Of a stretch of 64,000 nt of DNA, positions 18,091-26,003 are shown piece after piece. Source of the stretch: Paraburkholderia eburnea. Lineage in GTDB: Bacteria > Pseudomonadota > Gammaproteobacteria > Burkholderiales > Burkholderiaceae. The position numbers were made by a program, and so were the translations under genes. Under the pieces are notes generated by a model. It saw only the letters and a list, made by a program, of their open reading frames with translations. It was not told where the DNA came from and made no database searches. The stretch is taken from contig NZ_PQGA01000002.1 in NCBI RefSeq assembly GCF_002917095.1, positions 124,001-188,000 on the forward strand. Direction: 5' to 3'. The number at the start of each line of letters is the position of its first letter. The first letter of the stretch is position 1.

Positions 18091-18930
18091 TTAATCCTGT
18101 TTCGTGCGCAGTGCTGCGGCGGTTGCCGCATCGGCGGGAAAAAATGCCTCGATGGCCAGTTCGGAAAGCGTGATGTCGACCGGCGTGCCGAAGATTGTCG
18201 TGGTGCCGTAGAACGACAACTCGCCGAGCGCGGTACGCAAGCGCAGCGGCACGGCAATGTGGTGCTGGATCGATTCCACGCAGGCGGGCGCCGCGCCCGT
18301 CGGTGCGGGGTAGGCGGCGAGTTCGTCGTGAAGTGCCATTAGCGCGGCATCTGCGCTCGCGTCGATCTGGCGTTGTAGCCTGGCGAGCAGATGCGCGCGC
18401 CAGGCGTGCCAGTTGACGATGCGCGGCGCCATGCCCTCGGGATGCAGCGAAAGGCGCAACGCGTTCACAGGCGCCGCCAGCAGCGCGGGCGATGCGTTGC
18501 CGACGAGCGGTGCGAGCGCGCCATTCGACGCCACGATATTCCAGTGCCGATCCACCGCAAGCGCGGGGTAAGGTTCGTGGCCGCGCAACACCAGTTCGAC
18601 CGCTGCGCGCGCCGCGGCCAGGTGCGGATCGTCGAGGGCGCGCTCGCGATAGAGCGGCGCGTAGCCCGCCGCGACCAGCAGTGTGTTGCGCTCACGCAGC
18701 GGCACGTCGAGCCGTTCGGCAAGATGCATCACCATTTCCCGGCTAGGCGTTGCGCGGCCCGATTCGACAAAGCTCAGATGGCGCGTCGAGATTTCGGCCT
18801 CGGTGGCGAGCAGCAACTGGCTCATGCGGCGGCGCACGCGCCATTCGCGCAACAGTTCGCCGACGCTGCGGCGGCCTTCGCCGGCAGACAGCGCGGGGAG
18901 TGCGAACGCCGAGGGTGCGAGCGTGTTCAT
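18091..18930 (-). CDS. XRE-family regulator with MmyB-like ligand-binding domain
   Basis: A 279-residue regulator. An N-terminal helix-turn-helix (about residues 25-80; ELLREWRVRRRMSQLLLATEAEIS, then STRHLSFVESGRATPSREMV) is followed by a C-terminal domain resembling the MmyB/PAS-like ligand-binding region (DRHWNIVASNGAL). Such proteins usually repress a nearby oxidoreductase or hydrolase gene; no obvious target is adjacent. The start at 18930 is chosen at MNTLAP; a longer frame upstream has no conserved content. Confidence 0.8.
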   Translation of the reverse strand: MNTLAPSAFALPALSAGEGRRSVGELLREWRVRRRMSQLLLATEAEISTRHLSFVESGRATPSREMVMHLAERLDVPLRERNTLLVAAGYAPLYRERALDDPHLAAARAAVELVLRGHEPYPALAVDRHWNIVASNGALAPLVGNASPALLAAPVNALRLSLHPEGMAPRIVNWHAWRAHLLARLQRQIDASADAALMALHDELAAYPAPTGAAPACVESIQHHIAVPLRLRTALGELSFYGTTTIFGTPVDITLSELAIEAFFPADAATAAALRTKQD

Positions 18931-19177
18931 GTTGCGGATTCTAGCGAAACGATGCACGCCATCCATTACCTCCGAGGTCATGTGTGCTGTACCACAGGCC
19001 GCCGCGAAAGGTCGCCTTGCCGTCCTGCGGCACGCCATCCACGGTGCCGGCACCGATATAAGTAAACCGTGCAAAAGAACCCATGCGACGATCGTGTGGG
19101 GCGCTTACCGGCCGAGATTTGATCGCCTAAAATCTAGACTTCACACTTTGTCTGGCGGGTTGGCGAAGGAGACGGCC

Positions 19178-19339
19178 ATGAGGGAAACGGTTGCTGCTTA
19201 TCTGCTGGGTCCAGCCGTAATGGTGCTGGTATGCGCGGCATCGTGGGTCATTTCGCGTCGTAGCCGGGGCTCGATCGAACAGCGCGTGACCCGCTGGCTC
19301 GACGGTCGGCGTCCCCACGGGATGCGTCATAAGCATTGA
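19178..19339 (+). CDS. Small single-span membrane protein (53 residues)
   Basis: ATG 19178 is preceded by GGAG with 8 bases of spacing. One hydrophobic helix (about residues 6-24, AAYLLGPAVMVLVCAASWVI) is followed by a basic cytoplasmic tail rich in Arg and His. No family is recognised. Its ribosome-binding site, composition and isolation between regulated genes make it a credible small gene. Confidence 0.6.
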   Translation: MRETVAAYLLGPAVMVLVCAASWVISRRSRGSIEQRVTRWLDGRRPHGMRHKH

Positions 19340-19582
19340 TTGTGCCCGTCATCCGGATTTTCGATTCGGAACACAACCGCTGCGGGTAAACACGCAGCGG
19401 ATGCGACACGGCATGGGTATGCTTAATAGTCTGTCTCATACATCGTAGTCCGAATCAATGCGCCGGTCATCGGCCCGGCCCGGTCTTGCTGCGTTCCTCT
19501 TCTTCCCTCCACGTAATCCATGATGTCGGGGAACTGCGGGGCGCGAGCACGGTCACTGCGTTATTGCATACCGGAGCCCTCC

Positions 19583-20014
19583 ATGACCCGTCCCGCCGAT
19601 TCCCTCATCATCTTCATCGCCCGACTCGCGCTCGCAATACTGTTTCTCTGGGGCGGCGCCATGAAGCTCTTGGGGTACGCGGGGTTCGTCGGCTACCTGC
19701 ACGCGCGTGGCGTGCCCTACGCGCAGATCGCGGCAGCCGTCGCCACCGCCATCGAGCTGCTGGGCGGACTCGCGCTCGTGTTTGGCGTGCGCACGCGCTT
19801 CGTCGCTTTTGTGCTGGCCGTGTACGCGATCGTTACGGCCATACTCGGGCACGATTTCTGGAACGTCACCCAGGCCGCGTTGCAGCAGGATGCGGTCGTG
19901 CACTTCTGGAAGAACGTGGCGATCGCCGGCGGTTTCCTGCTGTTGACCGTAACGGGAGCGGGACGTGCTTCCATCGATGGACTGCGCGCGCCGCGTGGCG
20001 GCTTCGGCGGCTGA
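19583..20014 (+). CDS. DoxX family membrane protein
   Basis: A 143-residue integral membrane protein with four predicted helices. DoxX signatures are ARLALAILFLWGGAMKLLGY at the N-terminus, a central AIELLGGLALVFGVRTR and a late FWKNVAIAGGFLLL. DoxX-family proteins are linked to membrane redox or thiosulfate chemistry and to oxidative-stress complexes; the role here is unknown. ATG 19583 has GGAG 7 bases upstream. Confidence 0.82.
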   Translation: MTRPADSLIIFIARLALAILFLWGGAMKLLGYAGFVGYLHARGVPYAQIAAAVATAIELLGGLALVFGVRTRFVAFVLAVYAIVTAILGHDFWNVTQAALQQDAVVHFWKNVAIAGGFLLLTVTGAGRASIDGLRAPRGGFGG

Positions 20015-20083
20015 AACGCCATGGCGCAACGCAAGTCGATCATGGACATAATCCATTAATCCACACGAAACAGGGAGCCGGCT

Positions 20084-20353
20084 TTGATACAAAACTTCGA
20101 TTTCAACGTGGGTGGCAAGACGGGGCAATTCTGCGCGAGTCTCGCCGAAGACGGCACGCGCCGCGTGCTCATCAGCACCGCCGATACGGCGACGACCCTG
20201 GTGATCCTCGACGCCACGGGTCTGCTCGGCGCGCTCAAGGCGGAACTTGAGGAGCCGGCCCAGTTGATCGCCCATGCGATTCGCAAGGCGCAAGACGACG
20301 GACTTATAGAACGTGCATTGAGCACGGGCGCGATCCAGGAAACGTCGCTTTAA
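20084..20353 (+). CDS. Hypothetical protein (89 residues)
   Basis: A small soluble protein starting at TTG 20084, supported by GGGAG 6-7 bases upstream. It alternates beta-type segments (QNFDFNVGGKTGQFCASLAE, RRVLISTADTATTLVILDAT) with C-terminal amphipathic helices. No family is recognised. It lies after the DoxX gene and before a strong terminator, so the two may be co-transcribed. Confidence 0.6.
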   Translation: MIQNFDFNVGGKTGQFCASLAEDGTRRVLISTADTATTLVILDATGLLGALKAELEEPAQLIAHAIRKAQDDGLIERALSTGAIQETSL

Positions 20354-20379
20354 GCTGGGACGCGTAGTTCGTTCAGGCT

Positions 20380-20403
20380 AAAAGGCTCCGCAAGGAGCCT
20401 TTT
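20380..20403 (+). terminator. Rho-independent terminator
   Basis: AAAAGGCTCC - GCAA - GGAGCCTTTT: a perfect 10-bp stem with a GCAA tetraloop ending in T residues. It lies 27 bases after the hypothetical gene and can also serve the convergent MFS gene. Confidence 0.88.
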
Positions 20404-20436
20404 GCGCTTTCGGCTGAGGAAAGCGTGCGGCTTGCT

Positions 20437-21912
20437 TCAGCGAGACGTTTTCATGTGCGGCGCAGTCGTCGTGGCTTGTGCGGGATGCGCCGTATCGGCC
20501 CGCATGGTCCACGCCAGCATGGCAGCGACCAGAAGGATGGCCGCCGAAATCGCCGCGTCGCCGTGCAGGCCGCTCACGACCTCGTTGGCCGCGCCGCCGC
20601 CCGTAAGCGCCCCGAACGCCGCCACGCCCACCGCGCCGCCCGCCTGGCGCGCCGTGTTCAACAGCGCCGAAGCCGTGCCCGCGCGGGCCGGTTCGACGGC
20701 ACTCAGCACCGTCGTCGTCATGGCCGGCACCGCGAGTCCCATGCCGCTCGGGATCAGCAAAAAGGCTGCCAGCAACGCGACGAGCGGCGTGCCCGCATCG
20801 ACGGGAATCAGCAGCGCATAGCCCAGCCCCGCGACCAGCGCGCCGCCGATCATCGGCAGGCGCGTGCCGAAGCGCGAGACCACGTGCCCGCTCGCGATAT
20901 TGGAGAGCAGGAAGCCGCCGGTGAGCGGGATGAACGTGAGGCCCGCCTGCAACGGCGTTTGGCCCCGTGCATGCTGAAGAAACAGCGCGAGGACAAACAC
21001 GGTGCCGTAATAGGTCAGGTTCACGCAGATACCGAATAGCACGGTCGCGCTGAAAGTGCGGTTGCGCAGCATCGCGAGCGGCAGCATCGGATCGGCGGTG
21101 CGCGCTTCCTGCGCGACGAACGCCATGCTCGCGGCTACGGCCAGCAGCAGGCCGCCCCAGACAGCCCAATGCGTGAAGCCGAGCGGCCGCCATTCGATCA
21201 CCGCACCCGTGAAGGCCGTGAGCGCGACGATGGCGAGCAACTGGCCGCGCACGTCGAGGCTGCGCGGGCGTTGCGGAGCCGCTGCGGAGGCATCGGCATG
21301 TGGTTGCCTTGCTGGAATCCAGGCGAGCGTGGCGGCTAGCCCTGCCGCGCACAGCGGCAGATTGACGAGAAAGATGCTGCGCCAGCCGAAAGCCGCAATC
21401 AGCAGTCCCCCGGCGACCGGCCCGGCGGCGATCGAGATCGCGCCCGCTGCCGTCCAGAAGCCCACGGCGCGGGCGCGCAGCGAGCGCTCGTGGCGGCAGG
21501 CCTCGTTGAGCAACGCGAGCGAATTCGGCAGCATCGCGGCGGCCCCGGCGCCTTGCAGCGCGCGCGCGGCGATCAGCAGGGCAGGATTTGCCGCCAGCCC
21601 GCAGGCGAGCGAGGCGAGTGCGAAGACCACGAGGCCGACTGCATACATGCGCCGCGCGCCGTAGCGGTCGCCGAGCACGCCGCCCGAGAGCATCAGCACC
21701 GCGAAGGCGAGCGTATAGGCATCGACGATCCATTGCAGCCGCGCGACGTTGGCGTGCAAATCGGTGGCGATACGCGCGAGCGCGATATTGACGATGGTGA
21801 CGTCGAGCTGGGTGACGACGAAGCCCACACTGACCGTCCCCACGATGCGCATGAGGGCGGGCGTGAAGCGGACGTGGGAGGCGGCTGGCGGGGTGGAGTG
21901 TGCGGGTTTCAT
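20437..21912 (-). CDS. MFS drug:proton antiporter, DHA2 (14-TM) type
   Basis: A 491-residue major facilitator. The N-terminal VTQLDVTIVNIALARIATDL is the DHA2/EmrB-QacA motif D1. GDRYGARRM is motif A, and AVGFWTAAGAISIAAGPVAGGLL is motif C, the antiporter signature. It probably exports a hydrophobic compound. The start at 21912 is chosen because the family-like N-terminus begins shortly after; the frame runs open far upstream into antisense of the neighbouring MFS gene and should not be extended. Confidence 0.87.
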   Translation of the reverse strand: MKPAHSTPPAASHVRFTPALMRIVGTVSVGFVVTQLDVTIVNIALARIATDLHANVARLQWIVDAYTLAFAVLMLSGGVLGDRYGARRMYAVGLVVFALASLACGLAANPALLIAARALQGAGAAAMLPNSLALLNEACRHERSLRARAVGFWTAAGAISIAAGPVAGGLLIAAFGWRSIFLVNLPLCAAGLAATLAWIPARQPHADASAAAPQRPRSLDVRGQLLAIVALTAFTGAVIEWRPLGFTHWAVWGGLLLAVAASMAFVAQEARTADPMLPLAMLRNRTFSATVLFGICVNLTYYGTVFVLALFLQHARGQTPLQAGLTFIPLTGGFLLSNIASGHVVSRFGTRLPMIGGALVAGLGYALLIPVDAGTPLVALLAAFLLIPSGMGLAVPAMTTTVLSAVEPARAGTASALLNTARQAGGAVGVAAFGALTGGGAANEVVSGLHGDAAISAAILLVAAMLAWTMRADTAHPAQATTTAPHMKTSR

Positions 21913-22001
21913 GCGTCTTATGTTAGGGCGCGGGCTGCGCGGACGTTTCGGCCTGGCGTGAAAGGTCGAATCGGTATCGCCGCCCTGGAGCGCAGAAAGA
22001 A

Positions 22002-22033
22002 AAACGGCGCCGGATCGAGATCCGGCGCCGTTT
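22002..22033 (-). terminator. Rho-independent terminator of the downstream MFS gene
   Basis: A perfect 14-bp stem (aaacggcgccggat/atccggcgccgttt) with a CGAG loop. Read on the minus strand it is followed by TTTTTCTTTC, placing it 30 bases after the stop of the 22065-23366 gene. Confidence 0.9.
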
Positions 22034-22064
22034 CTTAAGACCGCTGCGGGTTCCGCCAGGCGGA

Positions 22065-23366
22065 TCAATCGCCCCGCACCGGGTCCTTGAATAACAGCGT
22101 GGTCAGGGCGCCCAGCACACAGATCGCGGCGACGTAGTAAGTCGGCGCGAACGGTTGCGATTTCATCAGCAGCGCCACGACGATCGGTGTCAGGCCGCCG
22201 AACACCGCATACGCGACGTTGTACGAGAACGAGATGCCGGAGAAACGCACCACGGCCGGAAAGGCGTTGACCAGCACGAACGGCACCGCGCCGATCGTGC
22301 CGACCAGCAGACCGGCGACGGCATAGAGCGGCATCAGCAGGGAACTGTCGATGGCCATTTGACGGAACAGCGCGTAGTACGCGATCGCCAGCGCCATGCC
22401 GCCGATCGACAGCACGCGGCGCGCGCCGAAGCGGTCGGCCAGCGCGCCCGCGCTCACGCAGCCCACCGTCAGGAACACCGTGGCGACGCAGTTGGCGAGC
22501 AGTGACGTGGTGGCGTCCAGATGGAACTGCTTCTGCAACAGCGGCGGTGTCATCAGGATCACGACGACGATGGCGGCCGACAGCATCCACGTCAGCAGCA
22601 TCGACACGATGACGGCGCGGCCATGGTCGCGCAGCACGGCCTTGAGCGGGATTTCATCGGCGAGCGACTTGCGCGCCTGCATTTCCGCGAAAACCGGCGT
22701 TTCGTGCAGCCAGCGGCGCAAATACACCGAAAACAGGCCGAAAACGCCGCCGATCAGGAAGGGGATGCGCCACGCGTACGAGGCGATTTCCGTCGGCGCG
22801 AAGTGATGATTGACCGCCGCCGCGATCAGCGAGCCCAGCAGGATGCCGAACGTGAGGCCTGCCGTCAGCGTGCCGCAGGCGTAGCCGGTATGACGGCGCG
22901 GCACGTGTTCGGAGACGAAGACCCATGCGCCCGGCACCTCGCCGCCCACGGCCGCACCCTGCAGCACGCGCAGCGCGAGCAGCAGCACGGGCGCGAGCGC
23001 GCCGATCGTCGCATAGGTGGGCAGGCAGCCCATCGCGAGCGTGGGCAGCGCCATCAGCAGCACGGAGAGCGTGAACATGCGCTTGCGCCCAAGCAGGTCG
23101 CCGAAGTGCGCCATGACGATGCCGCCGAGCGGACGCGCCAGGTAGCCCGCCGCGAAGATGCCGAAGGTCTGCAACTGGCGCAGCCAGTCGGGAATCGCCG
23201 CCGGAAAGAACAACTGGCCGATGGCCGGCGCGAAGAACACGAAGATGATGAAGTCATAGAACTCGAGCGCACCGCCGAGAGCGGCGAGGCCGAGCGTTTT
23301 GTAGTCGCTGCGCGTGAGCGCGCGCGTCGGGACGCTCGCGCGAGCGTCCAGATCCGTTGCCTGCAT
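22065..23366 (-). CDS. MFS transporter, metabolite:H+ symporter (MHS) type
   Basis: A 433-residue MFS carrier of the metabolite:proton symporter class (ProP/KgtP/ShiA-like). The evidence is LAALGGALEFYDFIIFVFFA in TM1, the loop motif GDLLGRKRMFTLSVLLMALPT, and VGGEVPGAWVFVSEH with RRHTGYACG in the central region. It probably imports an organic acid or compatible solute; the substrate is unknown. The ATG at 23366 begins 10 residues before the conserved region. No neighbouring catabolic genes indicate a substrate. Confidence 0.87.
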   Translation of the reverse strand: MQATDLDARASVPTRALTRSDYKTLGLAALGGALEFYDFIIFVFFAPAIGQLFFPAAIPDWLRQLQTFGIFAAGYLARPLGGIVMAHFGDLLGRKRMFTLSVLLMALPTLAMGCLPTYATIGALAPVLLLALRVLQGAAVGGEVPGAWVFVSEHVPRRHTGYACGTLTAGLTFGILLGSLIAAAVNHHFAPTEIASYAWRIPFLIGGVFGLFSVYLRRWLHETPVFAEMQARKSLADEIPLKAVLRDHGRAVIVSMLLTWMLSAAIVVVILMTPPLLQKQFHLDATTSLLANCVATVFLTVGCVSAGALADRFGARRVLSIGGMALAIAYYALFRQMAIDSSLLMPLYAVAGLLVGTIGAVPFVLVNAFPAVVRFSGISFSYNVAYAVFGGLTPIVVALLMKSQPFAPTYYVAAICVLGALTTLLFKDPVRGD

Positions 23367-23724
23367 GTCCGAAATATCCGTACCGTGAAGTTGTTATCGG
23401 GTTCGATTGGCATCACGCCGGCGAGCGCGCGGATGGCGCGTCGGGCGGCGGCGGTCGGAAGGCGGGCGCGGGTGGGCACGGGGCAAGACGCGCGCGAGGC
23501 CGGGTAGGCCATGAGGAGGGGCGCGCGTCGACGACTTCTAGCCAGGCGGCGATTTTACAGGAAGCCAACGGTGCACCTGCCATCGCGAAAGTTGTTGTCG
23601 TCGATGTCGGCAGCTTGATGCAAACGCTGGAATGCGGCGCAAGGAGTAGCAATTCAGACTCCTCTTATGGGCGGTCTTTGCATTTCTCAACAAAATTGCG
23701 CGTTCCGAATTTGAGAGACTCCCT
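23367..23724. other. Intergenic region between MHS transporter and response regulator
   Basis: About 358 bases with no supported gene on either strand; the open frames present are GC-driven and lack ribosome-binding sites. It must hold two divergent promoters. The last 80 bases are AT-richer (around 23660-23720) and probably contain the response-regulator promoter. Confidence 0.5.
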
Positions 23725-24129
23725 ATGCGTATCGCGATTCTTCAGCGCGACGCCACCCAGCGCGGACAAATCGAACGCGTGCTCGCCCAGAGCGGCCATG
23801 CCTGCCTGCCGTTCAGCGACGGCATCGTGCTGGCCAGGACGCTGGCGGCTTCAACGGTCGACATGCTCGTGCTCGACTGGCAGGGCACGCGGTTTTCGGG
23901 CGCGGATTTGCTGAAGACAGTGCGCGCCCTGAACGGCAACCAGATTCCGGTGCTGTTTGCGTCCGAGGACGCCTCGGACGACAGCGTGGTGCGCGCGTTT
24001 TCCGTCGGCGCCGACGACTACGTGAGCCTGCCCGTATGCGCCTCGGTGTTGAGTGCGCGTGTGAATGCGCTGCTGCGCCGCGCGTTTCCCGAGCGCTATG
24101 ACATGCCGATGCTCGACGCCGGCCCTTAC

Positions 24130-24141
24130 CACTTCGACATG
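24130..24141. other. attL core
   Basis: CACTTCGACATG, identical to 58553-58564. The following bases remain similar (NNCCGTC on both sides). It lies inside the response-regulator reading frame at codons for HFDM, and the frame is preserved across the junction when the two host flanks are joined. Confidence 0.85.
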
Positions 24142-24186
24142 TCCCGTCGCCCGCAAGCCCTTGATGGGCTTGGGCTGTTTAATACA

Positions 24187-24207
24187 TGTTCAATAACTGT
24201 TCAAAAT
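24187..24207. repeat. Possible integrase arm-type direct repeats
   Basis: TGTTCAATAA and TGTTCAAAAT occur with an 11-base period between the attL core and the int stop, where lambdoid phages carry arm-type Int sites. A related GTTCAAAA lies in the right arm near 58425-58432. A role in Int binding is inferred from position only. Confidence 0.4.
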
Positions 24208-24215
24208 AGCTCTGT

Positions 24216-25292
24216 TTAATTCACCTTGACCTTGATGGGCTCCAAGTCCCGCAGATCGGCGTAGAGCTCCGCATTAGAGTCGGACAAATGGCCGAGCAGC
24301 GCCTTCGTGTCGACATTGCCCTGCTCCAGATACAGTCGTTTCGACAGGCTTCGAATCTCGTGGAACGTCGGCGCGCGTTCGTCCGGTATGCCAGCTAGGC
24401 GACGCGCATCTGTAAACTTCTGAGAGATCGTTTTTAGCTTTATCGCGCTACCCTTCGGGGCCGCCGGGTTGCCGCGGATGTGGTGGATCAGGTACTTACT
24501 TACGACGCCAGTCGACCTGCACCGCGCGATGACGTCGGCGAGCGACAGGCCAATGGCATCCATGCGCAGTTCGTTCGGGATTGCGATGCGGACGCCAGTC
24601 TTCACGCGCGTCAGCACAGACTCGCTACCGGTGCTGAACGATCGCTCCCATCTCCCGATCGTGGAGCGGTCCTGTCCGGAGACGAGCGCGAGCAGCATGG
24701 CGTTCTGGAGCCAGAGCGCCACTTCGGGTGCCTTAGCGAAAATCGCGTTGAATGCTTCGAGCGACAGGCGCTGGCGCTGCACCTTCACCTCTGGACGCTC
24801 GGTCGGGTCGGCCGGGTTCTTGTCCATCCATCCGAGCGCCATCCCTTTGCGGCAAACCGCGCGCACGCGGCTGCGCACCTGGAGCGCCATGCGCATCGCG
24901 CCGCGCGCCTCGATCGCCGTGAGCATTTCCGCGACGTGCTTCGTTGTCAGCGCGTCGCAGCGGATCTGGCCGACTGCTTCGCGGATCGCTTTGTCGAGGT
25001 ACTTCCGCGCCTTCACGGTGTTCGCCTTCTTTCCGACAGGCATCCGCTCAAGCAGATCCGCCATGGTCTCGCTGTGCATCGAGATACGATCGGCTAGGCG
25101 CTTCGAGGGTTCGAGTTCCTTGAGCTTCGCGTTGGTCTCGACCACCTCGAAGATGGCCTGCTCCAACGGCATGCGTCCCAACGCAGTCGACTTGCCGCTG
25201 CGCGGGTCGCGCCAGACGTAGTAGCCCGGGCGCGGCTCGTGCAGGTTCTCGGGCCAGTTGGCCCGACGGCGTATGCGTGGTCTAGCCGCCAT
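24216..25292 (-). CDS. int: Tyrosine-recombinase integrase, lambda Int type
   Basis: A 358-residue integrase, close to lambda Int (356) in length and layout. The N-terminal arm-binding domain has RRRANWPENLHEPRPGYYVW. A core-binding helical domain follows, then the catalytic domain with R209 (GQDRST), likely K231, H311 and R314 (HEIR), H335 (LLGHLS) and the nucleophile Y344 (AELYAD). It should catalyse integration into, and with Xis excision from, the response-regulator gene. The stop is about 75 bases from the attL core. The start overlaps the xis stop by 11 bases. Confidence 0.93.
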   Translation of the reverse strand: MAARPRIRRRANWPENLHEPRPGYYVWRDPRSGKSTALGRMPLEQAIFEVVETNAKLKELEPSKRLADRISMHSETMADLLERMPVGKKANTVKARKYLDKAIREAVGQIRCDALTTKHVAEMLTAIEARGAMRMALQVRSRVRAVCRKGMALGWMDKNPADPTERPEVKVQRQRLSLEAFNAIFAKAPEVALWLQNAMLLALVSGQDRSTIGRWERSFSTGSESVLTRVKTGVRIAIPNELRMDAIGLSLADVIARCRSTGVVSKYLIHHIRGNPAAPKGSAIKLKTISQKFTDARRLAGIPDERAPTFHEIRSLSKRLYLEQGNVDTKALLGHLSDSNAELYADLRDLEPIKVKVN

Positions 25293-25488
25293 AGCCGAAC
25301 ACCTTGTGAACTAGTCGCGAGGTCGGCACACCGTTTCGGAACACGGCCTTGTCGTCGACGTAATACGAGCGGCCAACCTTCTCCGGCGCCGGAAAGATCT
25401 TGCGGTCCTTGATCCACTGGCGCGCCGTGCGGATGGCGGGCGGCGGATCGAATTCGCGCTTCAGCCATTCGTCCAGTCGAATCTTCAT
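25282..25488 (-). CDS. xis: Excisionase, lambda Xis-like
   Basis: A 68-residue winged-helix protein with the Xis pattern: an N-terminal LDEWLKREFDPPPAIRTARQ helix, then RQWIKDRKIFPAPEKVGRSY, which aligns by eye with RRWVRECRIFPPPVKDGREY of lambda Xis. It bends attR/attL DNA and steers Int to excision. It overlaps the int gene start, so the two are co-translated; their ratio would set the direction of recombination. Confidence 0.88.
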   Translation of the reverse strand: MKIRLDEWLKREFDPPPAIRTARQWIKDRKIFPAPEKVGRSYYVDDKAVFRNGVPTSRLVHKVFGYGG

Positions 25489-26003
25489 TGCTCGATACCC
25501 CCTTCGTGTTGCGTGTTGCTCTGTTGGTGCACGTCTATGGTTGCGCGGTTACCTTCGGCGTCTGCGAAAAGCTTTTCGATACGCTCGCCGTGCTTTCGGT
25601 AAGCGTCGCGCATAGCGACGGCGCGCTCGCCATCGCCGAGTGCACGTGGATCGATTTCGAGGCCCATCAGGAAGGCGTTGAGCGCGATGCTCAGCGTCAG
25701 CGACTCGAAGTCCGTCAGCGGCGTGCCGTCGATGACGACGTGCGGCTCCCGCGCTGCGTGCGCGGCGGCGACGCTGAGTGCGACAACTGGGTGATTCGTG
25801 CCTTGAATCCAGAGATGAACCGGCGCGCCCGCATTGAGCGCGACGAGTTCTTCGGCCGTCGGCATCCAAGCGGAAACCATGAACGGGACGCTTTCGGTCA
25901 TCACGTCAGCGATCGGCAGAACGCTGCACTCGGCCTTCTCGTGGTCCCAGTTGGCGGGTGCGCCGAGGCGGCGCGTGGCACCTTCGATTTCGCGGATCAG
26001 CAT
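25485..26003 (-). CDS. Prophage hypothetical protein (172 residues)
   Basis: A soluble protein upstream of xis in the leftward operon; its stop overlaps the xis start (ATGA type). The central region (HLWIQGTNHPVVALSVAAAH) is hydrophobic beta/alpha and the C-terminus is polar and charged. No family is recognised. The tight overlaps on both sides support it as a real gene of the int operon. Confidence 0.65.
   Translation of the reverse strand: MLIREIEGATRRLGAPANWDHEKAECSVLPIADVMTESVPFMVSAWMPTAEELVALNAGAPVHLWIQGTNHPVVALSVAAAHAAREPHVVIDGTPLTDFESLTLSIALNAFLMGLEIDPRALGDGERAVAMRDAYRKHGERIEKLFADAEGNRATIDVHQQSNTQHEGGIEQ

Larger units (their letters stand above)
23725..24219 (+). pseudogene. Response regulator, N-terminal receiver half, truncated by prophage
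   Basis: This is the receiver domain of an OmpR-type two-component regulator, cut by prophage integration. Residues 1-138 are host-encoded. The core ATG supplies residue 139, and a further 25 residues to the stop are prophage-encoded and unrelated. The phospho-acceptor is probably D51 (LVLDWQG). The conserved receiver lysine before proline is replaced by leucine (L102-P103 in DDYVSLPV). The DNA-binding half lies at 58562-58864; fusing the two at the repeated CACTTCGACATG restores one in-frame gene of about 238 codons. As it stands it could make a receiver without an effector. Confidence 0.9.

Noticed and set aside
20437..22590. A 717-codon extension of the DHA2 transporter
   Set aside because: The extra N-terminal 226 codons are antisense to the neighbouring MFS gene and cross its terminator. 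The real start is at 21912.
24130..24141. Integration into a tRNA or tmRNA gene
   Set aside because: No cloverleaf or CCA-adjacent structure was seen near either core. The core reads in frame with a response-regulator gene on both sides.
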